DNA of 64,000 bases from Dryas octopetala (taxonomy: Eukaryota; Streptophyta; Magnoliopsida; Rosales; Rosaceae). Under the pieces are notes generated by a model. The model worked only from the letters and a program-made list of their open reading frames with translations. It had not been told where the DNA came from and made no database searches. A program made the position numbers and the translations under genes. Of this stretch, positions 28,319 through 39,854 are shown piece by piece (the stretch's first letter is position 1; each line of letters begins with the position of its first letter). The DNA is taken from contig OY992832.1 of NCBI GenBank assembly GCA_963921425.1, positions 15,722,835 to 15,786,834 on the forward strand. Direction: 5' to 3'.

Positions 28319-28934
28319 TGTCACCTCTGGTCCATTATGAAAAGCTCTAATCCAACTTGTCAGTCTTTGTCAATTGGTAAGAAAAATCAATTGTTACAAT
28401 ATATATCTGTTAACGTGCGTTGGGAGTCAGGCTTTACCTTCATTGCTAGTCTTGGTCTTGCGGCAGTTGTCCTGTGCGGAATTCATTAAACAAGGTTCCA
28501 TCAAGTTCTTGGTGATTGAAAACCACTTGTTAACTAAATTACATTCATCTAGAATGCAGTGGTACCAAGACAATGAAAGATGGGATCCATCAATTGGAAA
28601 ACATGGTAATCTCTGCTTCTACCATTCTGACTAATTCAAACTTCAATAGCAACCAACCTCAAGGAAGACTTGGTCGATAGCAACCTGATGAATACAGTTG
28701 GAGGCCGCCTTGAACAATTTCCGCTGCCCAATCCTATCACAATGCATATTAATTATCAGTTACAAATTAATTGAAGTCAGGAGCTCGTGGTTAGGAATGT
28801 TTGATTTTAGAAATTCCTGTTCGGAATTTTCATGGACCTAACATTCATCACTAGAGTCTTGGTCTAGCGGGGGTTGTCGGATTCTGTGCAGAATTTCCAC
28901 GCGTAGAATTATACAAGCGAATCTTATGTTTGTT

Positions 28935-29080
28935 TAGGTGTTGGTGAAATCTTGAGTGCTGAGCTTTGGGCCCTTTTCTTTGGTCTCAAGCTTTGCTTGG
29001 ATGAGCAATATCATCCACATTCTTGTTCAGTCAGATTCAGCTCCTGTGGTTTATTTGGTTAATGAAAGATGGAATGATAA
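28935..29080 (+). pseudogene. RNase H-like fragment of a LINE-type retrotransposon
   Basis: Translation gives AELWALFFGLKLCLDE and, after a one-base shift near 29003, SNIIHILVQSDSAPVVYLVN. This is the conserved core of the plant RVT_3 RNase H domain attached to many LINE reverse transcriptases, including the Glu and Asp of the active site. The frameshift and lack of neighbouring reverse transcriptase show it is a dead fragment. Confidence 0.75.
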
Positions 29081-31043
29081 TTTTCCACTTAGGTGATTAG
29101 TCATTTGTAATGTACAGTTGTTATCACCTGGTATTGCTTACTCATGTAAGTTAATGAATCTGGAGTGTTCCACCACTTGATTCACTTGCCTATAAAAAGG
29201 CAACCTGTATAGTAATAAAAGTTAAGAGACAACTCTCTCATATTGCCTTTGTCCGGTTACTGTTTTAGTTTATACTCAAACAAATATCAAACAACATGCA
29301 TTTGAAGCTTTTTTTTTTTTTTTTGGTTGTCAAAGATATTCATTAAATCCCAAAAGGCACCAATAAGAAACTCAGACCACTTATATCTGGATGTGTGCTA
29401 AAACAACTCAATTCAGGCCCTACCCGTTCTATAAAAAGGGCAGCCCGAGGCTTCAAAAAGGCACTGAGTTCGGCTGAACCACAACTCTAAACACTTCATA
29501 GAAATACACTCACGCAAGAAGCATTTTTCAATTCTAAAAATGATGATTCAATATTACACCTGAACTAGTACTTGAATTGGCATCAATTTAGAACCTACAA
29601 TTATTCATTTCAACTGTCTCATAATTCTCTTTTAAAGGAGCCTGGAGCAGATTAATAAACGATCAACAGAAATTTAGGAGCACTTTGGAATCAATTTACA
29701 TGACATTGTTCACAAAATGAAAACTAGCTGGCATCAACTAAGATGTCACAAAGATGACAAGCAGGCTGTCCCAAACATTAAAGTCTGATGGGTTAAAATG
29801 AACAAAAACGTGAGAAAATCTTTGTCCTACAGCTAAAGCAGCCAATTCTTGAGTCTTGAAGCACATTTCTTCAGGTGAAAAAGATCTGCCCCTGCAACAC
29901 AAGTATTATAATTAATTAAAGATCTTCAGCGATAATTTCTATTGAAAATTTTCAACTTTGTCATATATGCAATTAAGCATTCAAGTTGTAAACCAAACAC
30001 AAGCAGTGAATTCATTGGAAACCTTACGCGATTAGACAACACACGATGAAAAAAAGTGAAAAGAAACCCACCACTTCTTCGACAAATTACAGGAAGGAAT
30101 GACTCAGTTATAAGAATCATTAGTGAAAGCCAAGCATAAAGATAATTAACTAACAACAGTGAAAATTCATTCCGCAGAAGAATTGAACATAAAGACTTGC
30201 ACAAGAGCTAGCCATAATCAATCAGCAAGGTTATGCATTATCACATTAGGTACTTATTATATGCCAACATAAAAAAGAAAAGAAGAAGTAATAAGAACTC
30301 ACAATTAGATTATCATGTCTCCTTTATTTCCTTACAAAGCCAATGACAAACAGAAGCACCCAAAATCAATAAGATATGAGTAGTATGAGGCTAAACAATA
30401 ACATCATGACTTATATCTATGAACCAAAGAGCTCTGTCCAACAAGAAGGTTTGCTGTCTCTATTGAGTATCTAGCAAGAAACAATAGTAAAGGCAAAAGG
30501 AAATAAAATTATGAAAATACTTGGCAAGAGAAATATATGACACCTCAAAACATCCATGACATGCATACAACAGTAGGAATGCTGATGAGTAATTCATATG
30601 AAAACCTGACTAGGTCATGGATTTGTTAACTACCAGTACCAAGCATAATGAACAGGTATACTATTTTGAGTCATCCATGGGTGAAAAATACTGATGGGAT
30701 AAAACTACAAGAACCAAATGCAGCACAAGAATTCATGTTCATAAAAAAATAAAAAAGTATAACAAAAAACATTTTCCTTTTTTTCCATAATATCAATTTG
30801 TTTCCCTGGAATGATATATTGCCTTTTTGTTTATGGAAAAAGAGACAGTAGCCACTTCTTCCAACTCCATTTAGTTGTTATCTAAGCCCAGCAATTTAAA
30901 AACAAACACCAACAAATAAGAATACAACTATACAAACCTTGTTCAGTAGTGCATAAAAACACTATATACCGAAACAAATGCAAAAGAAACAAAAAAGAGA
31001 TTGAGTGAATTCATCTTCTTTACCTCTCCTATCTACCTTTGTC
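29081..31043. other. Intergenic region without recognisable gene
   Basis: I see no credible coding region. A repeat copy lies at 29284-29342 (also at 24823-24877). The segment 30900-31043 probably includes the 3' flank of the F-box pseudogene. Open stretches such as 29926-30204 on the minus strand show no domain. Confidence 0.5.
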
Positions 31044-32233
31044 TCATGCTTCATGTTCCTGATCAATATTTGGATAGTAGTTGGGCGAAACAAGGCTCTC
31101 CAGGTACATCTTAACAGTACCAACTTTGGGAAATCCACGAATTGGTAGATTCCGAAAGCTTTCTTCATCAAAATTGTACATAACCAACTGGTCTTTGAAC
31201 ACCAACAGGTCATGGTTTTTCTTCCAGAAACCTGAATGCAGTAATACGGAATATGGGATTGAGATCCTTATTTTAGTCCAAGTCTCCCTCACTCCATATT
31301 GTTTCATGACCCAAAACTCATTATGTGTTCTACCATCAGCACAATGTGTTATACATAGGCATTCCCTGAACACCCCCAGAAGATGCTGTTTAACTTTAAT
31401 ATTGGGATCAGGCAGCACTGGGATCTGTCAAACCTCCTCCTCTGCTAAAAGGAAAGACATGATAACCATTGATTTTTTACTACCGGCTCTTCGAACCAAC
31501 CAATGAAGACCTCCATTCAGCAGGATCCCATCCCAATGTATAAGATATTCACATTTGTAGGGGAATCGCCTCTCAATCACTCGCCAAGAACCAGTTTTCA
31601 TAGAGTAGACACTAAACAGAATTCCATCTTCAAAGCACCTCCCACTAACCACCTTGTAATCATCAGTAGAGTGATCAAATCCAAACCCACGTAGGTCAAA
31701 GTAATATGCCTCATGAACATATGGGTTTGGCGGCTCTGGTAGTTTCTTGGATTCCCTGGTTGCCGGATTAACCAAATACAACTTCCAGTAATGTAATTGG
31801 CACAGCAATAAGCCATTGCAGTATAACATAAAGTGAACCCGATTACTTTCCAGTTCACTATAAACATAGTCGAGCTCAGTGGCTACAGCTACTACACCAT
31901 CATCATCATAATCAACAAAGGAAATGCATCATTACCATGGAGAAACTCATCGAGGTCCAAAGAGTAAAGGGACTTATGTTCCAAATTAGTAAACAGGACA
32001 CTTCGTCTTTGATACAAAACATCGTCATTCTCATTGGTTTTATTAAAGTGCGTTTTAACAAAAGCAGGGTCGGAGATTAGAGAACGCCATGGCTTTGATA
32101 CACACCTGAAGCGGCATAGGGACTTCACTGGTAGCCACAAAAGAATCTCATGTATGATCTCCAACGGAAGGTGTGGGTTTTTCTTCGGTTGGTCCGCCAT
32201 TCTCTTCCGCCGTTCGCAGCTGGGGTTTCCCAT
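31044..32233 (-). pseudogene. F-box protein gene with FBA-type C-terminus, broken
   Basis: The N-terminus carries an F-box ([20 protein letters not shown], then the [11 protein letters not shown] motif), and the rest is an F-box-associated domain with VNPATRESKKLPEPP, FGFDHSTDDYKVV and GLHWLV motifs ending at 31044. Such proteins are substrate receptors of SCF ubiquitin ligases. Two lesions are visible: a frameshift around 31915-31930, and an in-frame TGA (31428-31430) in place of what its context suggests was an arginine codon. The start could be 32233 or the internal ATG at 32200, where the paralogue at 37238-40286 also begins. All other parts are well preserved, so the damage is recent or the sequence has errors. 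Confidence 0.8.
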
Positions 32234-32869
32234 CAGTTGGTGGCCATTAGAGAATTGTGTTTAACCGCTGAGTTCAGTCAGTGGACTTTGTATAGGGCTG
32301 GGCTCCCCAAGGCCCAGCATAACTACACAAATGAGTTCCTGAATTTGGACGTTTCATTTCGGTCCCTAAATTTTACTTAGTGGAAATTTTGATCCTTGTA
32401 CTTTCATGCTTGTGTTTGGTAAGGATGTAGGCCCCATTTACGACATGCTTTTAAAAATTACAGTAAATCACAACAATTTTTAGTAATTATACACATCCAC
32501 AATACTTTTATATTAACATTTACCAAACACTTTAATACTGTTTTTTGCACTCACAACATTTTTGAAAACATAGTTTACCAAACACTCAACTGCTTTATTT
32601 TATAGCTTACTTTACTTCACAGCTATTTCACTTCATAAATATTTTTTCTCACAGCAATACCAAACTAGCCCGTAGTCTAACTTCTATTAGGATCCCTATT
32701 AGCAGTGGTCACCTACATTGCACAACACCACTAAATTAGGGGTCTTTCATTTAAAAGTGGTCACCGGATAAATTGATTTTAGATATGCTCGATTTCATAG
32801 GTTAATTTACGGTAGGGGTTAAAAGTTCACTTTTAGACCATGTAGTTTAAGTTAGATTCAACCAGTATT
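32234..32869. other. Upstream region of F-box pseudogene
   Basis: No gene is supported. Sequence is AT-rich with simple low-complexity stretches (32440-32660). Near 32815-32860 a GTTAAAAGTTCACTTTTAG segment resembles the inner part of the palindrome arms. Confidence 0.4.
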
Positions 32870-33443
32870 GTTAACCAGTATTGCTCACATACCCGAGTGA
32901 CCAATAAGATCTTACCATTTTGGCATGCTCAATATGATTGCCGAGTCGAGTCGAATCGAACATGGGCGAATCCAAAATTTCAACATAAGGTAAGCAGGAT
33001 GGTCAGGATAGACGGGGGTGGACTAGAATAGGCAGGAGTGAGTTAGGTTGGGGTAGACTTGAGTTATCATTACTTAAAAAAAGAAAAAAGATATTACAAG
33101 GGATAAAATGAAGGTCAAAATTCACTTTTCCTCCTTATAGTTTGAATTAAGTTTTAAAGCAAATTACAATTTAGTACCTCAACTTTATATGTTGTTTCAA
33201 TTTAGTACCCCAACTTTAAAATCTTGTAAAAAAGTACCTCAACTTTCATTTTGTATCAATTTAGTACCCCAACTTTAAAACCTTGCAAAAAAGTACCTCA
33301 ACTTTCATTTTGTGTCAAAATAGTACCTCCGTTAGTTTTTCTGTCAAAATAGCAGGGGTATTTTCGTCTTTTCCTTAAATTTAAAAAATAATAATTTTTT
33401 TTGAATAAAAAAAATTTTAAAATAATAAAATTTTAAAATAATT
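32870..33443. repeat. Left arm of a long inverted repeat
   Basis: This arm is, as far as I can read, nearly identical in reverse complement to 33644-34255. It contains repeated AGTACCCCAACTTT and AGTACCTCAACTTTCATTTT words resembling the terminal repeats of plant Mutator-like elements. The outer edge is GTTAACCAGTATTGCTCAC. No coding capacity is seen. Confidence 0.85.
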
Positions 33444-33643
33444 NNNNNNNNNNNNNNNNNNNNNNNNNNNNNNNNNNNNNNNNNNNNNNNNNNNNNNNNN
33501 NNNNNNNNNNNNNNNNNNNNNNNNNNNNNNNNNNNNNNNNNNNNNNNNNNNNNNNNNNNNNNNNNNNNNNNNNNNNNNNNNNNNNNNNNNNNNNNNNNNN
33601 NNNNNNNNNNNNNNNNNNNNNNNNNNNNNNNNNNNNNNNNNNN
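33444..33643. other. Assembly gap of 200 N
   Basis: Exactly 200 unknown bases sit at the centre of the inverted repeat, a round number typical of a placeholder gap. The true centre and length of the palindrome are unknown. Confidence 0.99.
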
Positions 33644-34255
33644 ACCCAAAAAAAATTTCTCTTTTTATTTTTTTTTAATTTTTTAATTTGTTTATTAAAA
33701 AAAAAATTTATTACTTTTTATTCAAAAAAATTATTTTTTTTAAATTTAAGGAAAAGACGAAAATACCCCTGCTATTTTGACAGAAAAACTAACGGAGGTA
33801 CTATTTTGACACAAAAATGAAAGTTGAGGTACTTTTTTGCAAGGTTTTAAAGTTGGGGTACTAAATTGATACAAAATGAAAGTTGAGGTACTTTTTTACA
33901 AGATTTTAAAGTTGGGGTACTAAATTGAAACAACATATAAAGTTGAGGTACTAAATTGTAATTTGCTTTAAAACTTAATTCAAACTATAAGGAGGAAAAG
34001 TGAATTTTGACCTTCATTTTATCCCTTGTAATATCTTTTTTCTTTTTTTAAGTAATGATAACTCAAGTCTACCCCAACCTAACTCACTCCTGCCTATTCT
34101 AGTCCACCCCCGTCTATCCTGACCATCCTGCTTACCTTATGTTGAAATTTTGGATTCGCCCATGTTCGATTCGACTCGACTCGGCAATCATATTGAGCAT
34201 GCCAAAATGGTAAGATCTTATTGGTCACTCGGGTATGTGAGCAATACTGGTTAAC
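33644..34255. repeat. Right arm of a long inverted repeat
   Basis: Mirror of 32870-33443, about 612 bp, ending GAGCAATACTGGTTAAC. The pairing continues up to the AT-rich bases next to the gap. The arm ends about 220 bp before the start codon of the PPR gene at 34474. Confidence 0.85.
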
Positions 34256-34473
34256 AAGAAGAAATCGTGTTTAGATTTGAAATAGAAATTACGAAGTGGT
34301 TTTAGCCTGCAAAAAATAATAAATTAAACATGTAGGTCGATCTTAACCGTATTAAACGGTCAATGTTAATAGTCTACTATAATCATGTACAAACACACTG
34401 TCTCACTTAGCCACACTGTTACTTTGTCCACGTTGGGTTCCTTAAAATCTGTTAAAATTGACACCTTCAATTC

Positions 34474-36069
34474 ATGGCTTTTTTGCTGCGTCGAATAACA
34501 CAATCTTTAATTCCCAGACCCATCAACCAGAGAACCCAACTGATCCATACACACACAACCCCAAACGAAGTTGTCAGAGCCATCCGCAATTCATTCAAAA
34601 GAGGCTGGAATTGGGACACTCTAACCATAAAGTTTCAATCTGTTCAATTAGATCGACAGCTGGTCGAGAGTGTATTACTAGAACTGAAGGAACCCATTGA
34701 TGCAAAACGTGCTCTGGGTTTCTTCCACTGGGCAGCTCGCAGGAAAAACTTTGAACATGGGGTTTGGTCCTACTGCTTAACCATTCATATTTTGGTCCGA
34801 GCCAGGTTGCTCATGGATGCTAGAGCTTTGCTTGAGTCAGTTTTGAAGAAAAATGCTGGGAATTCTTTGAAGTTTTCGGTTGTGGATTCATTGCTTGGTA
34901 GCTATGAGGTTACTGATTCGAGCCCATTTGTGTATGATTTGCTGGTACAGGTTTATGCTAAGCTGAGAATGTTTGAGACTGGTTTTGATGTTTGTTGCTA
35001 TTTGGGGGAACGTGGGTTGCCTTTGAGTCTTATAAGTTACAACACTTTGCTTCATGTTGTTCAAAAGTCTGACCAGACTGCTCTGGTTTGGAAGGTTTAT
35101 GAGCATATGGTTGAAAAAAGAAGGTACCCAAATGAAGAGAGTGTCAGAATTTTGATTGATGCTTTGTGCAAAGAAGGGAAGTTGAGGAAGTATGTTGACA
35201 TGTTGGATAGGATTCATGGGAAGAGATGCTCTCCTTCTGTGATTGTGAATACTAGTTTGGTTTTTGGGATTTTGGAGGAGGGTAGAGTTGAAGAAGGTAT
35301 GGTGTTGTTGAAGAGAATGTTGCAAAAGAATATGGTTTTTGATACCATTGCTTACTCATTGATTGTCTATGCTAAGATTAAACTTGGAAGTTTACACTCA
35401 GCATGGGGGGTGTATGAAGAAATGCTTAAGAGAGGTTTTCAAGCCAACCCTTTTGTCTATACTTTGTTTATGGGAGCTCATTGTGAAGGAGGGAGAATTG
35501 AGGAAGCACAGTGCATGATGCATGAGATGGAAAATATGGATTTGAAGCCGTATGATGAGAGTTATAATTTGCTTATTGAGGGGTGTGCTAAAGCTGGAAA
35601 AGTGGAAGAAAGTGTGAGTTACTTGAAGAAGATGATGGAGAACGGGTTCATCCCTAGTCATTCGGCTTTCAATGAGATGGTTGGAAAGCTATGTGAAACT
35701 GGGGATGCAGAGCAAGCCAATGCAATGTTAACTATACTGTTAGATAAAGGGTTCTTACCAGACGATGTCACATACACTCGTTTGATCGATGGGTACGAGA
35801 GAAAAGGTGAGATTCAGGAAATTCTCAAGCTCTATTATGAGATGGAGTCAAGGTCACTATGTCCTGGAATATTGGTTTTTACATCCTTGATAAAGGGCTT
35901 CTGCCAATGTGGGAAAATGGAGGAAGCAGAGAAGTATTTTAGACTCATGAAAGATCGTTCAATTGCCCCAAGTTTATGTATATATGAGACGCTGGTTGCC
36001 AACCACTTTGAGAAGGGCAATACAGAAAGAGCCCTCCAGCTTCACAATGAAATGGGTTCAATGGATTAA
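34474..36069 (+). CDS. P-class pentatricopeptide repeat protein, probably mitochondrial
   Basis: An intronless frame encodes 531 residues. The first 30 or so residues are rich in Arg, Ser and Thr without acids (MAFLLRRITQSLIPRP), as in mitochondrial targeting peptides. From about residue 150 to the end roughly ten P-type PPR motifs follow (for example SYNLLIEGCAKAGKVEESVS and VFTSLIKGFCQCGKMEEAEK). No E or DYW editing domain is present. Such proteins bind organelle RNA and control its stability, splicing or translation. It resembles Arabidopsis At1g66345, but I recall that only by general likeness. The frame is clean and the start is the first ATG. It is transcribed away from the palindrome just upstream. 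Confidence 0.9.
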   Translation: MAFLLRRITQSLIPRPINQRTQLIHTHTTPNEVVRAIRNSFKRGWNWDTLTIKFQSVQLDRQLVESVLLELKEPIDAKRALGFFHWAARRKNFEHGVWSYCLTIHILVRARLLMDARALLESVLKKNAGNSLKFSVVDSLLGSYEVTDSSPFVYDLLVQVYAKLRMFETGFDVCCYLGERGLPLSLISYNTLLHVVQKSDQTALVWKVYEHMVEKRRYPNEESVRILIDALCKEGKLRKYVDMLDRIHGKRCSPSVIVNTSLVFGILEEGRVEEGMVLLKRMLQKNMVFDTIAYSLIVYAKIKLGSLHSAWGVYEEMLKRGFQANPFVYTLFMGAHCEGGRIEEAQCMMHEMENMDLKPYDESYNLLIEGCAKAGKVEESVSYLKKMMENGFIPSHSAFNEMVGKLCETGDAEQANAMLTILLDKGFLPDDVTYTRLIDGYERKGEIQEILKLYYEMESRSLCPGILVFTSLIKGFCQCGKMEEAEKYFRLMKDRSIAPSLCIYETLVANHFEKGNTERALQLHNEMGSMD

Positions 36070-37209
36070 AAACTGAATGCTCATTGGTAGCGCTGGTTCT
36101 TGGACATGGAAAGTTGGCTTCTTTGAAGATGCAAAACTTGTTGAAGCTTATAAAAGTGGGTAAAGGACATGATACGTAGTTATTTTTGTATAAACTGTAA
36201 GCAACTGACTTGAGCAGCCACCAAGCTTATTACACCAACTGCTGGAAATTTTCACATTGAAACCTGGTTGCTGATGTTGGATTTTAGGCTTCTTGTTTAT
36301 GTATTTTTTATTGTTGATGAACCAATACCTGAAGTGAATTATGAGGATATGCCACCACACATCTACCAGTTCCGGGTGAATTATGATCCATTAATCCCAT
36401 GACTCATGAGGTTGAGGTTGTGCATAGCAGTTGTGGGTACTGCCCAACAGAAGTTGATGATGAGGAAGATCATCATCATCCTAATTATGATCATGAATTA
36501 AGCTGCTTTCATTGGAATTGGTGGTGTCTTGCTCTTGCTTGCACCAAACCCTCTGCAGCCGTTGCTGCTGCTGCTGATGAGTAGTGTCTGCTAAAAAAAG
36601 CCTGACGATGATGAGCTACTTAGTTAAATGCAAGGGTTGGCCACCCTGCAGCATGCTACTCATCAACTGATGCTGAATTAGCTGCAGTACTACTTACCAG
36701 ATTGATATTTGTTCGGAGGGTTGGATTGTTTTGTGAATTATTCCTCCCATATGGCCTTATCTATTATTGATCCTAAAATTACATATAAATTTGATTAAGT
36801 GAAATGTAACAACAAAGATGACTCCACATATATAATAATGCCTCAGTTTCAATGTCACCCCTTCATCATCAAACTTGCAGCAAGGACGGATAATTCTTTC
36901 CCATATTGACATCAATTTATATATTTATTCATAAATAATCAATTAATCATATCTGCGGGATGAGAAATATGCACTAACAGCAACGAGTAAAGCAATGCTC
37001 AAGTATCTAGCAGCTAAAACATCCAACTTTTCTGTTTTATAAAAGAATAAATAACAACATTTGAGGATAAGGACAAAGAATCAACTCTATACATAATTAG
37101 AAATTAAATTCCTGCAAAACCCCTTACATATTACTATTCCTACCATAAAGTGTGATAGCACAAAACATTGTATATATTTCTCATATGCATGTTGTTGGGT
37201 ATCATCTTC
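36070..37209. other. Region 3' of the PPR gene, with an odd open stretch
   Basis: The first part is the 3' UTR of the PPR gene. From 36300 to 36402 an open frame reads through PIPEVNYEDMPPHIYQF, and the next frame (36399-36584) is rich in His, Cys and Asp. I recognise neither. Together they might be the remnant of a gene with a frameshift, or chance. The remaining 600 bp is AT-rich with nothing evident. Confidence 0.4.
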
Positions 37210-37519
37210 TTAATTTGTTATGGGACGAGATACAAAATTACTTGGAGAAGTTGAGTATATAGCATTTTCTATTGCCTCCACGTATAGCATCCTTAAAATT
37301 GTGATAATTATTCGGGGAAACAAGGCCTTCCAAGTAGAACCCAGCTCCAGTAGCTTCGCAAGGAATTGATAGATGTCGATAGCTTTCATCCTTAACATTG
37401 TACATTACCAGCATCGCCCAGGACTTGCACAACAACAGAACATATGATAGAAGGTAATAAGGAATCTGGGATGGCAAAGGAGATCTTTATTTTAGTCCAA
37501 GACTCCGTCGCTCCATATT

Positions 37520-37805
37520 TGAAGGAATTTAAGCATCTATCCCAAAACCTCACATTTTCAATGTGAGATCTTTCCCTCAACACGTCATCGCACGTGTAAC
37601 GTCACTCAAGCCTAACTCAATTTATATTGGGTGACGTGAGAGCATATGTGGCTGTTGGGCCTAACACGTAGATAGTCTGCTCTAATATCATGAAGGAATC
37701 TAGGCATCTATCTCAAAACCAATTAAAAATAGGAGAAGTAGTCCAAATCTTTATAAGCCATTATACAAGTCCTCACATTTTCAATGTGGAATCTTTTGCT
37801 CAATA
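37520..37805 (-). mobile_element. TRIM-like miniature LTR retrotransposon (286 bp)
   Basis: The insertion is bordered by the 5-bp duplication ATATT (37515-37519 and 37806-37810). Read on the minus strand, a 115-bp 5' LTR (37805-37691) is followed directly by TGATATTAGAGCAG (37690-37677). That is a slightly mutated version of TGGTATCAGAGCA, the classic primer-binding site for initiator methionine tRNA. About 108 bp of non-coding internal sequence follows, then a 63-bp 3' LTR (37582-37520) that lacks about 50 bp from its middle. Both LTRs share CACATTGAAAATGTGAG and the TTCCTTCA end. Terminal repeats this small with no coding region define a TRIM. Confidence 0.85.
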
Positions 37806-38318
37806 ATATTCCTTCATAACCCAAAACTTATTGTAATCTGGCCCCAAAATAAATGTTAAACATAGGCACTCCCTGAAGACCCCAACACGATAATTTCCCG
37901 CATTACAATATTTAATTAGTAGTGAAATTTCCCGAACCTCCTCCTCTCCTAAAAGGAAAGATACAATAACATATGAGCGATCTTCAGCTCTTTCATCAAC
38001 CAATGAAGACCTCCATTCAGCAGCACCGTGAAAAGATACGTAGGAAAATCCCCCTTGAATCAATTTCCAAGAACCGGTTGAAGTTTTCAACGTATAGACA
38101 CTAAACTTCATTCCACCTTCCTCTTCCCAGTAGCCTCCACTAACCACTTTGTAATCATCGGTGATCAAACCCATAACACAGAAAGAGGTCAGCAGGTAGT
38201 GCATGTGGCAGTTTCTTACATTCCCTGGTTGCTAGGTTAAACATAGATAATATGTTGCCATTGAGGCAAGACACTAAGACAAGCAAATTACTAGACACCC
38301 AATTGTTCGGCAGCTCAG

Positions 38319-39854
38319 TGTTTGTGGATAAATCCACATGGATTCAATGGCCAATCACAGACCAACACGTGGTACACTAGGTCTCATTTTTGTTCTGACT
38401 TTTCAATGGTCAACTTGGTCAGACCTATCCATATGTGTCATCATCTCAACTTAGCAATGCCAACAACATGTACATCTGAAATCGGCCCTTACCTCCAGGT
38501 TACCCATGTCCGATCCGAACTAACATTGGGATACACCGGGAATTCGAGAGATCATCTCATTCGAACACCATCAGTTTAGCTCGGATCTGGAGATCATCTT
38601 TTTCCAGTCACATCTCAACCATTGAACATTCTATTAGAACCTGGAACATCGCTTCCAAAGTCTTCAGCTCGGTTAGGATGTTCTAGTCCACCGCCTCAAA
38701 GATCCTACGTGACATTTTGACCAGTCAACGGTTGACTTGGTCAACCACCCCAGTCGTCTTATCACTTTAGCTTGGTCAACCAATCATGATTGGACTTGCT
38801 TTGACAATCTTATCACCACCAGATCATCTCGATCATTTGGTTCGGCTCGGCCCAATGCCCTACTCTTCCAATTTGGCACATCTTATTGCCTCATACATGG
38901 GAGATTCACAGATGACATGTGTTCGGCTCGGCCTAGGGACTGCTCCCCGCCGATCCGAACCGATCAACACCGTTTCTCTACACTTGGAGAAATCCATCAT
39001 GAAGTGGACACCTGGTTCGGCTCGGCCTTTGGTGATCATCCTCTCAAATTCTAGTCACAGCCGGTTTTCACTTAAAGGGATCACTACACTATCTACCTGA
39101 TCGGCTCGGACGACTTGTCCATGTCTGATCCGATCACACATGGATTCCACATCTACACATGGGGACATATGTGTTCAGATCGGCTCGGCCTCCCACCGCC
39201 ATTCTAAGAAGATCACGTTGGGACGAATCGCCATACTCAAGTGCACCTGACATGACTTTCTGACGGATGGGACATCCTAGCTCACAACCATGACTAGGAG
39301 GGCATCCTACTTGTTCTTCCATACTTGCATTCAATGCAACATTGAATTCAAAGATAGAAGCAGCTGTGCATGCTACTGTTGATCATGACCGAATGCGTGG
39401 CCTCTTCTCAGCCATTCATCCTCATGCAGGTAACTTAACCTTCACAACTTCCTTTGTCTATATAAATCCACTTATATGCACAAAGGAAAGGGTTCACAAT
39501 TTGCTCACAAAAGCCCACACAAATACATACAACCAGCTGAAAGTATCCCAGAAGATCTTGCATTGTTCTTCCATATTCTCCCAAGTTCATCACTTGTTCT
39601 TCCTTATTCTTACTCAAACACCTTCAAATACACTTCACTGACTTCATCATCGGAGCGTATTTGGCTGGTACCACACCGGTCCTTCTCTTTTGATCTTGTG
39701 TTTGTGCATGAAGATCTCATCAGCTTCAACCAGCAGTTCAACAAATCTTGATCATCTCAAATCAACATCCAACTCATCGTCCAACAAGGTTTCCAATCAG
39801 CCAAATCATCCACCTTAAGTTGTTGCATCTCTCTTACGAATTTTTGCATCAACA
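38319..39854 (+). mobile_element. Solo LTR of the Tat-type family (1,536 bp)
   Basis: The sequence begins TGTTTGTGGATAAATCC and ends TTTGCATCAACA, matching the ends of the LTRs of elements A and B. The identical 5-bp word CTCAG lies on both sides (38314-38318 and 39855-39859). No internal retrotransposon sequence remains, so this is a solo LTR left by recombination. It is about 470 bp longer than the other two LTRs and diverged in the middle, so it represents an older or separate subfamily. A TATA box (TATATAAATC, about 39459-39468) points along the plus strand, against the direction of the disrupted F-box gene. Confidence 0.92.

Noticed and set aside
34888..35325. 145-codon minus-strand frame across the PPR gene
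   Set aside because: Shadow of the PPR coding sequence, which has clear repeat motifs in the other frame.
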